Assembly (NCBI RefSeq): GCF_030936135.1
Contig: NC_082598.1
Span: 56,946,347 to 57,010,346 of the forward strand
Direction: 5' to 3'
From: Gavia stellata
Taxonomy: Eukaryota > Chordata > Aves > Gaviiformes > Gaviidae
DNA: 64,000 bases
Part shown: positions 12,701 to 23,400 of the stretch, one piece after another
How positions within the stretch are numbered: position 1 is the first letter of the stretch
Layout: each line of letters begins with the position of its first letter
The notes under the pieces: model-generated
The model's database searches: none
What the model was told of the DNA's origin: nothing
What the model saw: only the letters and a program-made list of their open reading frames with translations
Made by a program: the position numbers and the translations under genes

Positions 12701-15574
12701 ATATTTTTAATCTCTCGTTTTAAATAATTCAAGAGATCGGTTCATTAGTTCAGAAGTCTCAATCTGAACACGTTACAACTGCTGACCTTTCTCACCATTC
12801 ATATCACCTATAGAGACCCAGCAACAAATCAAGAAAACGGCCAAAACCCTCCCAATCTGTTTGTGAAACAAGCATACCATAATAAGCAAACCTAAGTCTA
12901 AACCAAAGACTGGCAGTTCCCACTGGTGATACATAAACCAGGCGTTTCATTATTGCTATAATGAAACTCCAGGGAGTGTGGCTAACAAGACATGAAAGTG
13001 CTCAGCTGCACCTCACGCCTTGTAATTCTCCAAAGGTGCGATTACCGCTTCTCTCTTGGGCATTATCCTTGGCTTCCAATTATAATGCTCCTTTTGGGAA
13101 TTAAAGAAATACACCCTAATCTATGTAAGTGTGTGCTGTACATCTCCTACTGCAAGGAAATGTACACTTTTAATTGCAGATGTAGAAAAATGCCACTTTA
13201 AAAAGAGTAATAGTAGAAAAGGAATTCAAGAGCACACAAACACAAACCTTAAATGTAGAGGAGAACAAGATACAGGGAGGGTTCACCCTGCCCTCGATCA
13301 CTTGGAGACTTAAAGAGACACCGAGGCTCGTCTACACAGTAATCATGATGTTTCACTGGAAGTTACTGAACTCAGGAGAGAAAATTTGGCAGAGTTATCA
13401 TGCCTGTATTAGATAAGGAATCAGTCTGGGTTAAAATGGTCCTTTCTGTGCTATACATCTGTCTGTTAATTGCTTTAAAAAAAAAGCTTTGAAAACCTGC
13501 ATTTTTACCTAAAGAATATCAACAAAATTCTTATCATTTTTAAATTAATTGTGTTTCAAGGCATAAATACTCACCTCTTTCGATCCAGCAAAGAGCGGAA
13601 TGTCATGAAGTGGGGAAATATATTTACCATCTGCATTCTCTGAAAAACAAACAAAAAAAAAGTCGCATTACAAATCTAAAGATATGCCGTACGATGTTGG
13701 TATTGCTAACTATTATGCATTACAGAAATGTATGATATGCCGCAATTATGTGTCAGTTAAACTTTTTCTGAAGTTTAATTCCAAGGACTAAAAAATAACC
13801 TACACACAGGACAAGGAATTTGATTCTTTGACAAGGATTCATTAGAATCAAAATTATTGCTTTAGTATTCAGTACCACACTTCTGTTCTGACTACCTGGC
13901 AATGCAAGCTATGTAAAGATAAGAAGATCCTTTCATTCTCTTTTCTTCTCCTCCCTGGCAATACACAACCATTAATGGAGAAAAAAATACCAAAAGAACC
14001 TAATTTCCATGAGCAATCAGTGAATTCATCTGGGTTTCTAGTAATGCTGCCCCTGTGACTTCCCTGTATTTCTAATAAACTGAGTTTTATGACCACAAAG
14101 AAAAAAACCCCCAACGTAGTAGGCCAAAGTCTGACCAAGAGAACAAGTGAGGGATTGGATACTTGCTCATACCCTAGAAATGAAACACCACACCTCGAAA
14201 CCAGCAGAAATTGACATTAACTCAACAGGAGCCCAATCCGCACTTCAGCCTTGCTCCCACTGTAAAAAGGAACAAAATTCACTGGAGTGGGCACTTAAGC
14301 TTTTCAAGCTACTCAGAAACTTTTGAACATACTAAAAGCCCAAGTACCGCATCAAAACAGAAGCATCAACAACAATATAAGGTACTAACACAAATCTCAA
14401 GGATTTTCTCCTCTGCTAGCACCCCTGTTCACAGTAAAGGGAAAAGCAGAAAAGGGACTTCATTTAGCTTTTGACCACCTCAGAAAAGGAGTACATGGTG
14501 GTTGTTTTTGCAACTCCTGGAAGCCTCCCAGACGCTCCTCCCAAATAAAACAAAGTTTAGCGGTGGGCTGCTTATTCCCACTAACTAAAGTGACTTTCTC
14601 TAGATGAGCTCCTGCGCTGGCAGCCCCCGAGGGACTGAGCACAAGGGAGCCCTGGCAGGGTACTGCCGACAGCGTACATGACGCCTCCGCTTCTCTCACA
14701 CCAGCGGACGTCAGAATTAACTGCTTGTAAGTCAATGGACCAAAAATGTACAAAACCACTGCTAGAGAAGAGGCATACAAATAGGCAACATTGTTACTAA
14801 AATGCGTAATACTGAGACTGAACACTCCCAGCTCTCCCGGGTTTTCAGAAGCCTCCTGGAGCGCTGCCCATGCCCCCTGGGTGCCACTCGCCGCTGCTGG
14901 CCCCACGGGGCTGCAGCCTCAAGTTTTGGATGCCAGCTTCCCCTCACCGTGACGTTTCTGGAGGGAGGGCTGGCCCGGTCACAGGGGCCAGGCCATGCTC
15001 CCACTGGGCTGTCACACCGCAGAGGTGAGGCGAGGCTCCCACGGCCAAGGCTGGCCTTGGGGGCCCGGGGCACACCGTGGCCTTGGCGCCCAGGCTGCCA
15101 CAACACCGCACCGCGGCGGTGCTTCGCCCCAGGCACCTCTTCACCCTTCAGGGGCCTTCGCGGGGCTGGGGAAGAGCACGGCTGTGCCGCTCACACCAGC
15201 TCCCGGGACCGAGCAGGCCCAGCATCCCCTCCAAAGGCGGATCTGCCAGGAAATCCCCTCGCTCTCCACACAAAACTCTCCCCTTGGAGTGTGTGTGGGG
15301 GGAGGCTCAGGGGCGACGGGGCCTCAGCGGGAGGGGGGAGGAGGAGCCGCCGCCGCCACCACCTCTCCCCCACCGTGCACCCCCCCGAGGCTGGGTAGCA
15401 GAGGTTTATCGAGCCCGGGGGCTGCTACTTACTAAAGTAGAGGCGGTAATCGGGAGAGTTGGGCCGCCCCCGCTGCTCCGTGCCGTAGCGGGCCATGCCG
15501 CCGAGGCAGCGGCGCGGCGGCCGCTCCCACCCCCGCGCCGCCAGCAGCCGCACCAGCCCGCGCGGCGCGCGCAT
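640..15574 (-). CDS. PPA2: PPA2, mitochondrial inorganic pyrophosphatase, 5' five coding exons (partial, continues past left edge)
   Basis: Family I soluble inorganic pyrophosphatase, which hydrolyses diphosphate to two phosphates with Mg2+ in the mitochondrial matrix. Five exons join in phase on the minus strand: 15433-15574, 13575-13639, 11823-11867, 3279-3332 and 640-759, giving 142 codons. Residues 1-26 are Arg-rich with no acidic residue until Glu17, like a mitochondrial presequence; this favours PPA2 over cytosolic PPA1, as does the PPA2-type insert in exon 3. From Met27 the protein is clearly pyrophosphatase: ISPLHDIPL in exon 2, [12 protein letters not shown] in exon 4, and [18 protein letters not shown] in exon 5. 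Expected active-site residues present are Glu92, Lys100, Glu102, Arg122 and Tyr137, equivalent to yeast Glu48, Lys56, Glu58, Arg78 and Tyr93. The Asp-rich metal-binding signature would be in the next exon, outside the window. No break is seen. Confidence 0.95.
760..3278 (-). other. PPA2: PPA2 intron 4
   Basis: AT-rich intron of about 2.5 kb. Contents seen are a short GA tract at about 776-793, a C7 run near 1164, and an 11-nt poly-T at 2839-2849. Open frames here are short and lack splice or homology support. Confidence 0.75.
3279..3332 (-). CDS. PPA2: PPA2 coding exon 4 (residues 85-102)
   Basis: A 54-nt, phase 0-0 exon reading [18 protein letters not shown], with a gttttag acceptor and a gtaatt donor. 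The VExPRWTNAKxE motif is diagnostic of family I eukaryotic pyrophosphatase. It supplies Glu92, Lys100 and Glu102, equivalent to yeast active-site Glu48, Lys56 and Glu58. Confidence 0.95.
3333..11822 (-). other. PPA2: PPA2 intron 3
   Basis: The largest PPA2 intron in the window, about 8.5 kb. It contains A-rich tracts (4744-4775 and about 7790-7820) and a 36-bp tandem duplication at 7916-7971. I found no extra in-phase exon, no RNA gene and no recognisable transposon. Open frames are short and look random. Confidence 0.7.
7916..7971. repeat. 36-bp-period tandem duplication
   Basis: The 20-mer TAACACTTGCTACAAGGTAT occurs at 7916-7935 and again, identical, at 7952-7971. The 16 bases between them also carry internal AAGGTATAACAAGGTA subrepeats. 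It is a local duplication within PPA2 intron 3, with no sign of function. Confidence 0.9.
11823..11867 (-). CDS. PPA2: PPA2 coding exon 3 (residues 70-84)
   Basis: A 45-nt, phase 0-0 exon reading [15 protein letters not shown], flanked by a ccctatag acceptor and a gtactg donor. This short, charged, poorly conserved insert corresponds to the segment that I recall as present in PPA2 and absent from PPA1, so it supports the PPA2 assignment. Both splice signals and the phase agree with the neighbouring exons. Confidence 0.9.
12372..12386. repeat. C15 homopolymer tract
   Basis: Fifteen consecutive C on the plus strand (G15 in the PPA2 transcript). Such tracts vary in length and are hard to sequence, so the exact count may be unreliable. 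Confidence 0.9.
12649..12676 (-). other. Possible 28-nt cassette (poison) exon in PPA2 intron 2
   Basis: On the minus strand, ttttttgatcagcag is a good acceptor, and 28 nt later GAG|gtaagt is a near-consensus donor. Inclusion between exons 2 and 3, which join in phase 0, would add 28 nt and shift the reading frame. There is no protein similarity, and it could equally be chance splice-like sequence. Confidence 0.2.
13575..13639 (-). CDS. PPA2: PPA2 coding exon 2 (residues 48-69)
   Basis: A 65-nt exon between a pyrimidine-rich ...tttttcag acceptor and a gtgagt donor. It completes Lys48 from exon 1 and ends in phase 0. It reads [20 protein letters not shown] and then KE. The ISPxHDIPL stretch is the conserved opening beta-strand region of animal soluble pyrophosphatases. 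Confidence 0.95.
13640..15432 (-). other. PPA2: PPA2 intron 1
   Basis: Base composition changes along this intron. About 13,640-14,500 is AT-rich, and from about 14,860 it is GC- and CpG-rich as part of the promoter island. Long open frames on both strands in the GC-rich part follow from few AT-rich stop codons and are not called. Confidence 0.75.
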
Positions 15575-15870
15575 GATGGCGGCGGCCGCCTTCCCTCCCC
15601 TTCCTGCGGCCGCCGGGCCTGCGCCGCTGCGCCGGCCCCCCTGCCCCCGCCGGGAAACCTCGCACGGCCGCGAAGGGTGCTGCCGGCCGCCGGGGGCTGC
15701 TCCCTATCCCCTCCCGCCTCACCGGCGAGGAGGGAGAGCCGCCGCTTCGCGCCCGGCCGCGGCTGCCGCCTGAGGGAGGGCATGACCGTTAGTCCCCAGA
15801 GGCCCAAAATGGCGGCGTCGCCCCGCACGGGCCCGGTTGAAAAGGCGGGTGTGTGGAGGAGGCTTTTCCT
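14860..15870. promoter_or_regulatory. CpG island and presumed PPA2 promoter
   Basis: GC- and CpG-rich block spanning PPA2 exon 1. Upstream of the start codon for the minus-strand gene it has AAAATGGCGGC at 15807-15817, a good match to the YY1 consensus AANATGGCGGC. A second ATGGCGGCGG-type core lies at about 15576-15585, beside the start codon. I see no TATA box. This is typical of a dispersed housekeeping promoter. The transcription start is inferred to lie between 15,575 and about 15,870 and cannot be placed exactly. Confidence 0.75.
15433..15574 (-). CDS. PPA2: PPA2 coding exon 1 (residues 1-47)
   Basis: Starts at the ATG at 15574-15572 and ends before a gtaagt donor, in phase 1. It encodes a 26-residue Arg-rich leader ([11 protein letters not shown]...) and then [20 protein letters not shown], which resembles the start of the mature enzyme in human PPA2 and the N-terminus of PPA1. 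The second in-frame ATG (15496-15494, Met27) has G at -3 and G at +4, a better Kozak context than the first (A at -3, C at +4). The exon sits inside the CpG island. Confidence 0.93.
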
Positions 15871-16559
15871 GAGGGGGTGGCTGCTGCCGGGCCCAGGCGC
15901 TGCCGCATTTTCCCTGCTTCCCCCTGCTGAGGCCTGGGTCAGCACCTCAGAGGAAGAAGGAGGCTGTAGGGTGCCCGCACAGGCCCAGCCACAAAGAAGG
16001 GCTCTGCTGAGGTGAAAACAATCAAAAAACCCCACCTGAGGTGGCAGGTGGCCCCCAGCGGGAGCCAGGCCTGCCTGGGCAGGTGGTCCCCCACCTGCAC
16101 CGGTGCTGATGTGCTTTTGGGCCACCAGCACTGCCAAAGGTGTGGATGCCAAATTGGGGGTGATGGTGGCAGGGTTGTTAACCTTACCTGAGGCCCATGT
16201 TGGTGTGAAGACCCTACCCTGCTGCTCCCTAGGGAGGGAAGCGTTCATTTTTTCTTGGCATGCACAATTTTATGTTGCCTAAGCCTGTCTGTGTCCGCAT
16301 TGCTTATGGGCTACTTGCATGGGTTCCCAATGGTAGATGCATTTTTATATTGAACCCTGCTGATACTTAAATAAGATTCTCATGTGTATCCAGGCTGTGC
16401 TGTTTTTAAAGCTTATTACCCCTACATATGATCTGTTTCCTTTGAATTATCTTTTCATTGATCTCGGAGGAGGATTTCAAATCAATTTCATCCATCAATA
16501 CAGGTGGTAGTTCTTGGAGTAGCACTTCTTAATCGTAGATCTTTCAAAAATTCCTGAAA

Positions 16560-16625
16560 AGGGGCAGATACCGCTATTTGCATTTTATTGATGGAGAAAC
16601 TGAGGCAGAATGACTTTTATTGCTG
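16560..16625 (-). repeat. MIR SINE relic (3' core)
   Basis: Read on the minus strand, this contains CTGCCTCAGTTTCTCC followed by ATAAAATG. This matches the MIR tail signature as I recall it (TGCCTCAGTTTCCTCATCTG then TAAAATGGGG). Weaker MIR-like sequence may extend to about 16,680. It is an old, diverged insertion. Confidence 0.6.
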
Positions 16626-17021
16626 TCATCACTCTTAAATCCCAAGCCAATCATCTTGTGTATTCACCTCTAAAGGTGGTCAACATTAGCTTTGGATTTT
16701 AACTCTGATTTGAATTACCCTGAAAGATTTCTGCAGGATAATGCCATGTTACCCTGGTTATTTTATACAGTATTTTAAATGTAATTGGGAATTATTTATT
16801 TGCAGCAGAAAGGCTAAGTCAATCTCTTCCATCAGATTTAAACACTGTATAACGTCTTCCCGTTATTTGTCCCCTCTACTGTTTGGTAGATCGCGCTTCA
16901 AAAGCATCGGGATTGTCTGTTTGGCGTGTGCAGTAAGGACCCAGCATTATTTTACACCAGAGTGGGAGATTTTCCTGATGGCCTCAGTCACTGTTCCCCC
17001 ATGTATTCCTCTGGAATGTGT

Positions 17022-17088
17022 TCATTGCTGCTCTGGATCTTGGAGGGAGCTGTATTCTGTGTGTGGATTTTCCATGACAGGAAAGGCT
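17022..17088 (-). other. Unassigned exon-like block B (possible terminal exon)
   Basis: Downstream of block A on the minus strand, ttttttcccccag is a strong acceptor. The sequence after it continues block A's frame exactly (AG + A gives Arg) for 21 codons, including AFPVMENPHTEYSSLQDPEQ, and then stops at TGA (17024-17022). No clear poly(A) signal was placed, and no upstream partner of block A fits its phase. Confidence 0.25.
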
Positions 17089-17203
17089 CTGGGGGAAAAA
17101 ACCGCTATGGTCTCCTCTGATTTGGGCCGCTGCTTGCTATACTTGTCACAACAGACTTACCTTCAGGAGAACAGACAGGCTATTTTGTAGGACCATTACC
17201 CAC

Positions 17204-17380
17204 CTCTGCAGAAGCTGCAAAATAGTAGTTGGTGTTTCACCAGAGTTGGTGTCTTCACTGAGTTCACCAAACGCAAGGTTTTCAGGGGTGACCTCCTCAA
17301 CTGGACGTGTGGGGGTGAAATTCTTCATGTACAGTCTCTGAAGTTCTTCATTTTTTGAGTTTGTCAAGGGGACAAATAAT
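17204..17380 (-). other. Unassigned exon-like block A
   Basis: A 177-nt open block on the minus strand. Its acceptor is cag after a poly-T tract (17381-17415) and its donor is gtgggt. The frame is phase 2 in and phase 2 out. The peptide is protein-like, including NEELQRLYMKNFTPTRPVEE and ETPTTILQLLQ. I do not recognise the family. It may be an exon of an unannotated or decayed gene, or chance. Confidence 0.35.
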
Positions 17381-18015
17381 CTGTTTTTCATGTGGAATAA
17401 TAAAAAAAAAAAAGACATTTTTTCTATTATAAGAAAATCTATTCTGTGCTTTCTTTGAGTCGGCCTGCTGCTGAAACAGGCAAGGTTAAAATCAAACGTG
17501 TGCCATAGGCCTAGCCTTCCACCTCTGCTGAGCTCTGAGGAATCTGGATTTCATTTATGGACAGTCAGAGCCTTGGAAAATCACTTACTGAGCACGCACA
17601 CAGTATTTTTACACTTGCAAAGTTGGCAGTTGGGTGTAAGGTTATTCTAGGAGTCCAATATGTATTTATTTCCCTATACGAACTGGGAAGTGAAATACAC
17701 TGCTGTGGCCAGGAGTCCCTGTAAGATGCACAAAGTCTGAGCGGAGGGTTCTCCATTGCCTTGTGTTGTGAATGTGGTCTTACCTAAAGCTTTCTCACCT
17801 GTGATGGGAAATCAGCTGTGGAACACTTGGAATTTATGAAATATAAACGAGTTTCTGTGCAGGCACTTTTTAGATGCATATATAGATGCCATCATGTTAC
17901 CTAGCAAGGGCAGATGATGCAGCAGAAAAACACAGAGACCCTGTGAATGCTGCCAGAGCAGAGAACATGATGTTTTAGTACTCTAAGTTATCAAAGATTC
18001 TCTTACTACTGCGGA

Positions 18016-18120
<105 letters not shown>

Positions 18121-18430
18121 CTTTAAATAGATTTGACTGTATTTGTCAGTATTATGCATTATATTACACAGAATATAGCAGAAGTACACACAGTGCTCCT
18201 CAAGTCAGATTTAGGTAAGACCAGCTTCCTGGTTAGAATAAATTTACCTAACATTCTTGAATCTTTGAGACAAATGAATGTTTTGGTTCCAGTATCTACC
18301 TTAAGCAAATTTTCCAGAATTACCAAGGTTTTTACTACCAAGGTATTATTTCACCTCTTTTTATTCCCAAGCATTTCACATCCAGTTCCTTCAAGTAGCA
18401 TTCCAACTGGGCCAGCAAAAGGTGTGTATA

Positions 18431-18521
18431 GGACCAATCCCATTTGTTGACCTTGAAACAGCTCCCACTGAAAGACAATGAAAATATTGCTATTTATTTC
18501 AATGGAATTAGAACCAGGTCC
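18431..18521. repeat. Palindromic MITE relic
   Basis: Starts GGACCAATCC and ends GAACCAGGTCC, with internal CTCCCACTGAAAGACAATG and TTTCAATGGAATT. This recalls the palindromic family with ends like GGGCCTGATTC and a core like CCATTGAAGTCAATGG that is common in turtles, crocodilians and birds. It is strongly diverged. Confidence 0.45.
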
Positions 18522-20335
18522 TCGAGACTTAAGTAGGACTTACATGGTACTTAGGTTTTATGCTTGCCCTCTGCACAGGGGTGAATCTCATTCCAGCAGA
18601 ATGCCGCTGGAGTATAGCAAAAACTCAGCAGCAGTATAATCACCTAAGCCTGAAGGACATCCTTACTTTAAAAGTTTGTACTCTGCAGTGTATATTTACA
18701 TTTATTTTATACATATTTATATATATACACACATATATATAAAAAATGAATGTTTTGCATGAAAATGCTGTGCAAATTAAATGCAGAAAATATTATCTAT
18801 TTTATAATTTAAAAAAAACCGCAGTTTCCCTTCCTCCTGAATGAAAATCATTTTCATCTTTTCAGCTAATAAGGCTTTGAAGAATTTAGTACCACTACGT
18901 GCTATTTCAGTGCATTTGCTCTTGACTTGTGATCACATCATTATTGTTGACTTTTGCTGTAATAAAACTTTTATCTCCATGGCATATAAAACTGTTAATC
19001 TGAAGGACTCAATTCCTGCCAGCCTTCTATTTTGCGGCCACCTGGGTGCAGAAGGCCAGCAGTCACGGACAGCCGTCCTCCCCGTCCAGGCGCCTCGGTG
19101 GCACAGATCACTGCTTGCACTTGCTTGCCAGCACTCACTCGTTCAGCCGTCACCGTCTCACCAACGTGCTGATGGATCAGCCCGGGTCAGCGCTCCCTAG
19201 TTCAGATCCAGCCAAGCAAGGCTAGCTGAGGCAGTTCAGGGGTGTGGGCTAAGTTAGTCAGGCTGCTTTTCAGCCGAAGCAAGTTAAGGAGCATGAACAA
19301 GTCCTTCAGCAGATCTTTGCACTGACAGTCTGCAGCAGGAGGAGGATGACAAGTCCTCAGAGTCCGTAACCTCCTTCATTGGCACAGCTGGAGTTGGGAG
19401 AGGATGGCTACGCACAGCCTACTCACACATGTATTTGCATTTTACACACTGACGAATGCCTGACGGCAGCAAAAGACTACGTCATCTAACTAAAAGGAAC
19501 AAATTGTGTATTTCAGTAACTAGAAATAGGTTTATCAGATTATGTTACTTTCCATCTCAATGTGAATAAAGACAGAGCTTCCTATCGCAAAGAAACTACC
19601 TACCTTGCGTCAGATGGTGAACCTTTTTTTGTAGCCGTGAACTCACTTCGGTAACCCTATTGCTTTAAAAAGACTGATCCTCTGTATTTATGCAAAATCC
19701 GTTTTTAGTCATAATATTCACTACTGTGTATAGGAAGATGTCAAGTTTACACCCTGTTTTTTTCTGAATAAATTGTTTCTCTGAGCCGTTAGTTTCGCAT
19801 TTAACCGTGCTTTTCGTTAGGCTCCCCGTAATGTATGTTAGGATTTGCTTGCCAGATTAACTTGCCTGGACTTCTGCCTAGAAAGTGATTTGCCTATGAA
19901 GAGGCCAGGACACTGTGGCTGAGTCAAGTTTTGTAGGATATGCCCATTTCTTCCCTGCTGGGCATCTGTACTGAGTTCACGTTAAGCCCCGTGAACCAAG
20001 GATTTTCAGCCTACCGTGACTCCCACCAAAACTTGTTTGTGAGTATGAATTGAAACTTAATTTTTTTTTAAGTCTCTTCTCGTTGTTACTCCAAAGCAAC
20101 TTCCCCATTACAAAACAGAAATCACCAAATAGTCATCTTTCCTGTTCATTCTTTCATTTGTTCTTTCACATACGTGCACATACACAAAAAGAGAGAGAGA
20201 AAAAAGGTTCCAGTTCAGCTATAAAAATGCTGTCTGGAAACATGAAGTTTTAGTGTGAAGCTGCAAATCTATAATCTTTCAAAATAGGGACCTAGAAGGA
20301 AAATCTCGCCTATTGCTCATGATAGTCTTTTTTAG

Positions 20336-20412
20336 GCTCCATTCCCCTCTTGAATTGTGAATTGCCAGACATAAGCTTCTCAAAGAATCCCACAGAAAAT
20401 ATTTCATCTTTG
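20336..20412 (+). other. Unassigned plus-strand exon-like block
   Basis: A cttttttag acceptor is followed by a 77-nt open block (two bases plus 25 codons, including NCELPDISFSKNPTENISSL) and a gtaatt donor. No partner exon was found, so chance is the simplest explanation. Confidence 0.15.
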
Positions 20413-23400
20413 GTAATTCCTACACCCCCCTATTTTACATCGAAACGTAACAATAATGAAGATTCATCTTCCTGTCCTTTTATCTGTGCCTCGCTCGCTT
20501 GCTTGTCTTTCCTCATTAGCTTTGATATCACAGTGCCATCTACTTGATCAACAGAGTCAGGTTATTTTCCTTAGAAAATAACTGCGCGGCTGTAACCCCG
20601 AAGAAATCAAAGGGCTGCTGGGTTCCTCAGCGAGTTCCCCTCTCCTCCGCACCTCGTAGCCCTTTCAAAGCAGCACTTCCCTTAGGTGTGTGCCTTTGGG
20701 AGCTCGACCAGCTCCGAGCCTGCTTCACAGACCGACGCAAAGCCCCAGCGGGACAGTGAGGGATCTGCTGGTGCTGTGAGGACAATTCAAGCCCTGCTGA
20801 CCCTTCTCTCAGCATCCCCTCTCCTCTCCGGCCGGTGTTTTCGTTTGAGAGCTGGGTCCCTCTCCGGAGGCATAAAACGTGTCAGCCTTTTGTGTGTGTA
20901 AACTAGGGCAGAGTCTTCGTTCGGAGTACGAAAGCATCACAGCAGTCGGAGGAGATGGATTGCATAGCCCTTCTTAAAAATACTCACAGCCTAGCCTGAG
21001 CCCCGGCAGCCATATGCTTCGTTAACTTCTCCTACAAATATTTAGACAAGAAACACTATAGACAGGGCTAAAAGAAATTATCGCTGTGCACCTACATCTC
21101 AAGACCTGTTTCTCTACAGGAATCACCAGTCTGGCAAGATCAACACGAGGAGTGAAGGTGACACTACCACATTAAATAACTTTTCACCCACGAGACAGGC
21201 TTTTTTCTCTTTTTGTACTATTGAAAGGTGTTTGAAGTTTTTTTTCTATGTATATTTTGAAGTAATTTTGATTCACTCATTGTGAAAAATCAACGTGTAG
21301 ACTCCAGTTTTACCTGTCCTTAAGCCTTCCCTTTTTATTGCTTTTATCTTCACCCGTCACTCTGTTCTTATCTCAGCAGTATGGCTGCAAACAGGTAGGG
21401 TGTGCGTACTAGCAACTTGCCAGTGCTCAAAGTCCTCAGTGGGCCTTACGAGTGAGTGCTCTTACCAAAGACACAACTTTTTGTCCCTCAGGAGACACCT
21501 TTGCTATGACTCGTGCATACAGACAGAGTGACGAGGAGGGCAGGACATCTTCCTGCAGCAGTACCGTCGTACCTTTCTGCTTCCCTACTGCCTGGCGAGT
21601 GTAATCGCTTTACGTGGGCAAAATTTGTGCTGGCTGGTGACGTCACTCTGCAGCTGCGTATTGAGACTCTCTTTTCGCTTGGTGGCTGTGAACAAACTTG
21701 AAAATGGCATTCCGGTGTCATTGCCGCAGGACTCCAGCAGTGCTCTGTACCTCCAGTCAAAGGGAACAGGCACGGCAGTCAACCCGCACCAGCATTTTTC
21801 ATATATGCTCTGGGATACGAAGTTATAAAGAAATCTCCTGTAACAGCTGTGAGGTATTACAAGAAAACAAATAACTGTTTGCTTACTTAATGGCCATCAG
21901 TCTTGACGGCGCTCCCGGTTCGTTTATAGCTCAGGACCGAGATAAAGGTTAGCATTGACCGTACAACAATAAGCTCTTATATGCATCTAATACAGTTGCT
22001 TGGGAACACAATGCCAATATTTTCCGTGTTGACACCAGCACCTGTTCTGTCTCTTAAGAAGGGTGGCTTCTGTGCAAATAACTCCTATGTGAGTGCTCGC
22101 ATCAACTGGATTCCAGTTTGCTTAGGAGAATTAAATGAGCACAACATACAGCGGTTAAAGAGATTTTCACGTTAATTGTAAAAAGAGCGTTTTGTCTGCC
22201 TAGATGCCAAATATTCCCTCTTGCCTTACTGATTAGTGGCTTTGTTACTGCTTGACCATCAGTTGTTACTGGGGCCCGAAGGGAGCAGGAATAATTTGGA
22301 AATTGAGAGGTTGCTTGTATTATTGCAAGTGGCAGCTGAATTTGAGTACTTCACGTGCAGTTCTGACTGTAATCTCTGTGGCATTTTGTTATAGTCCAGG
22401 TAAAGTACAGTAAACAGTAAGAAGAGTTTATAGGAGTTTCTTGCTCAAATACACATCTGATTGTTTTTACATATTCCTCCTACTGACTGCACTGGTACAG
22501 CCCACTAGTGTAAAACAATCATTGGATTTAACGTGACAATGGATAAACCAGGATGTGTCTCAAACCTCCCTCCGTCCAGGGGGGATAGGGAAGCCGCTGC
22601 TCCTGAATGTGTCCCCCTCACTTGCAGTATTATGGAAGACATGCTATTTTCAGCCTTTTCCATGCTGAGTGGCACAGAGGAGATATTTTGAGGCTGCAGA
22701 AAATACTCATCTACATTTCCAAACCACAGTGTAAGCTAGCTCTGGGTTCCCGGCTGCCTCAGAAATAGTGCTGCTGGCTGAAGCCAGCTAAACCATTGCA
22801 AGCACAAAGGCAGCAGCAAACCACAGCCGGCTTTCCCCGCGACTGTTCCCTTGCTGAACGAACACATACCTTTTCACACCCTGTAACTGAGTTGAGGAGG
22901 AAGAGGAAGACAACTTTTGCATGTGGGTAGGTTGCTGTCGTAATAAACACCTGAACAAACTTTACTATATCCTATCTTGGCTCTAACTCTGCCTATGTGG
23001 CAGAGAGCCTGCAAAGCCAGGAATTTTATAAAGTTTGTTCTTCCACCTCCACCCAGCCAAAATATATTCCCCGGTTCTCCCCCAAATCATCTTAATTTAA
23101 GTAAATATAATGAAATCTCATATGAATGATGGGACCTGTGTCTTCTGAAAAGCATGACACCATAAAATCCTGGCTGGGGAAAATACCTTCTCTGGGCAAT
23201 GCTGGCTTAAGCAAGGGTCAGCCCTACTGCCAGCTGCTCACGTGCCCCTGCATCATCCCCGGCCGCACGCTGCCACAACTGCTTGCGTAGCTGGGTGATG
23301 AACTAAACAGGAGCACAGATCCAGATGGAAAACAGCCCAGGGGAAAGGGGGGAGGGAGTTTCCAGCCAGATCGGTTCCTCCATCTCCTCTCAAATGCGGG

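Larger units (their letters stand above)
11868..13574 (-). other. PPA2: PPA2 intron 2
   Basis: A 1.7-kb intron holding a C15 homopolymer at 12372-12386 (poly-G on the gene's strand) and a possible 28-nt cassette exon at 12649-12676, described separately. Nothing else is recognised. Confidence 0.75.

Noticed and set aside
640..15574. Alternative assignment of the left gene to PPA1
   Set aside because: The Arg-rich presequence, the PPA2-type insert in exon 3 and adjacency to ARHGEF38 all favour PPA2.
15077..16248. Long open frames on both strands (312 codons plus at 15077-16015, 280 codons minus at 15406-16248) over the CpG island
   Set aside because: GC-rich DNA has few stop codons. The peptides are low-complexity Pro/Arg/Ala, and the true PPA2 exon 1 uses a different frame with a homologous product and a proper donor.
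16420..16545. Minus-strand acceptor followed by EFLKDLRLRSATPRT and, after a shift, LMDEIDLKSSSEINEKII
   Set aside because: It lies against a MIR relic, needs a frameshift, and its phase does not fit block A at 17204-17380 (immediate stop).
17565..17756. Minus-strand 63-codon frame with a gtaagt donor, considered as the exon before block A
   Set aside because: It ends in phase 0 while block A needs phase 2, and the alternative frame has stops.
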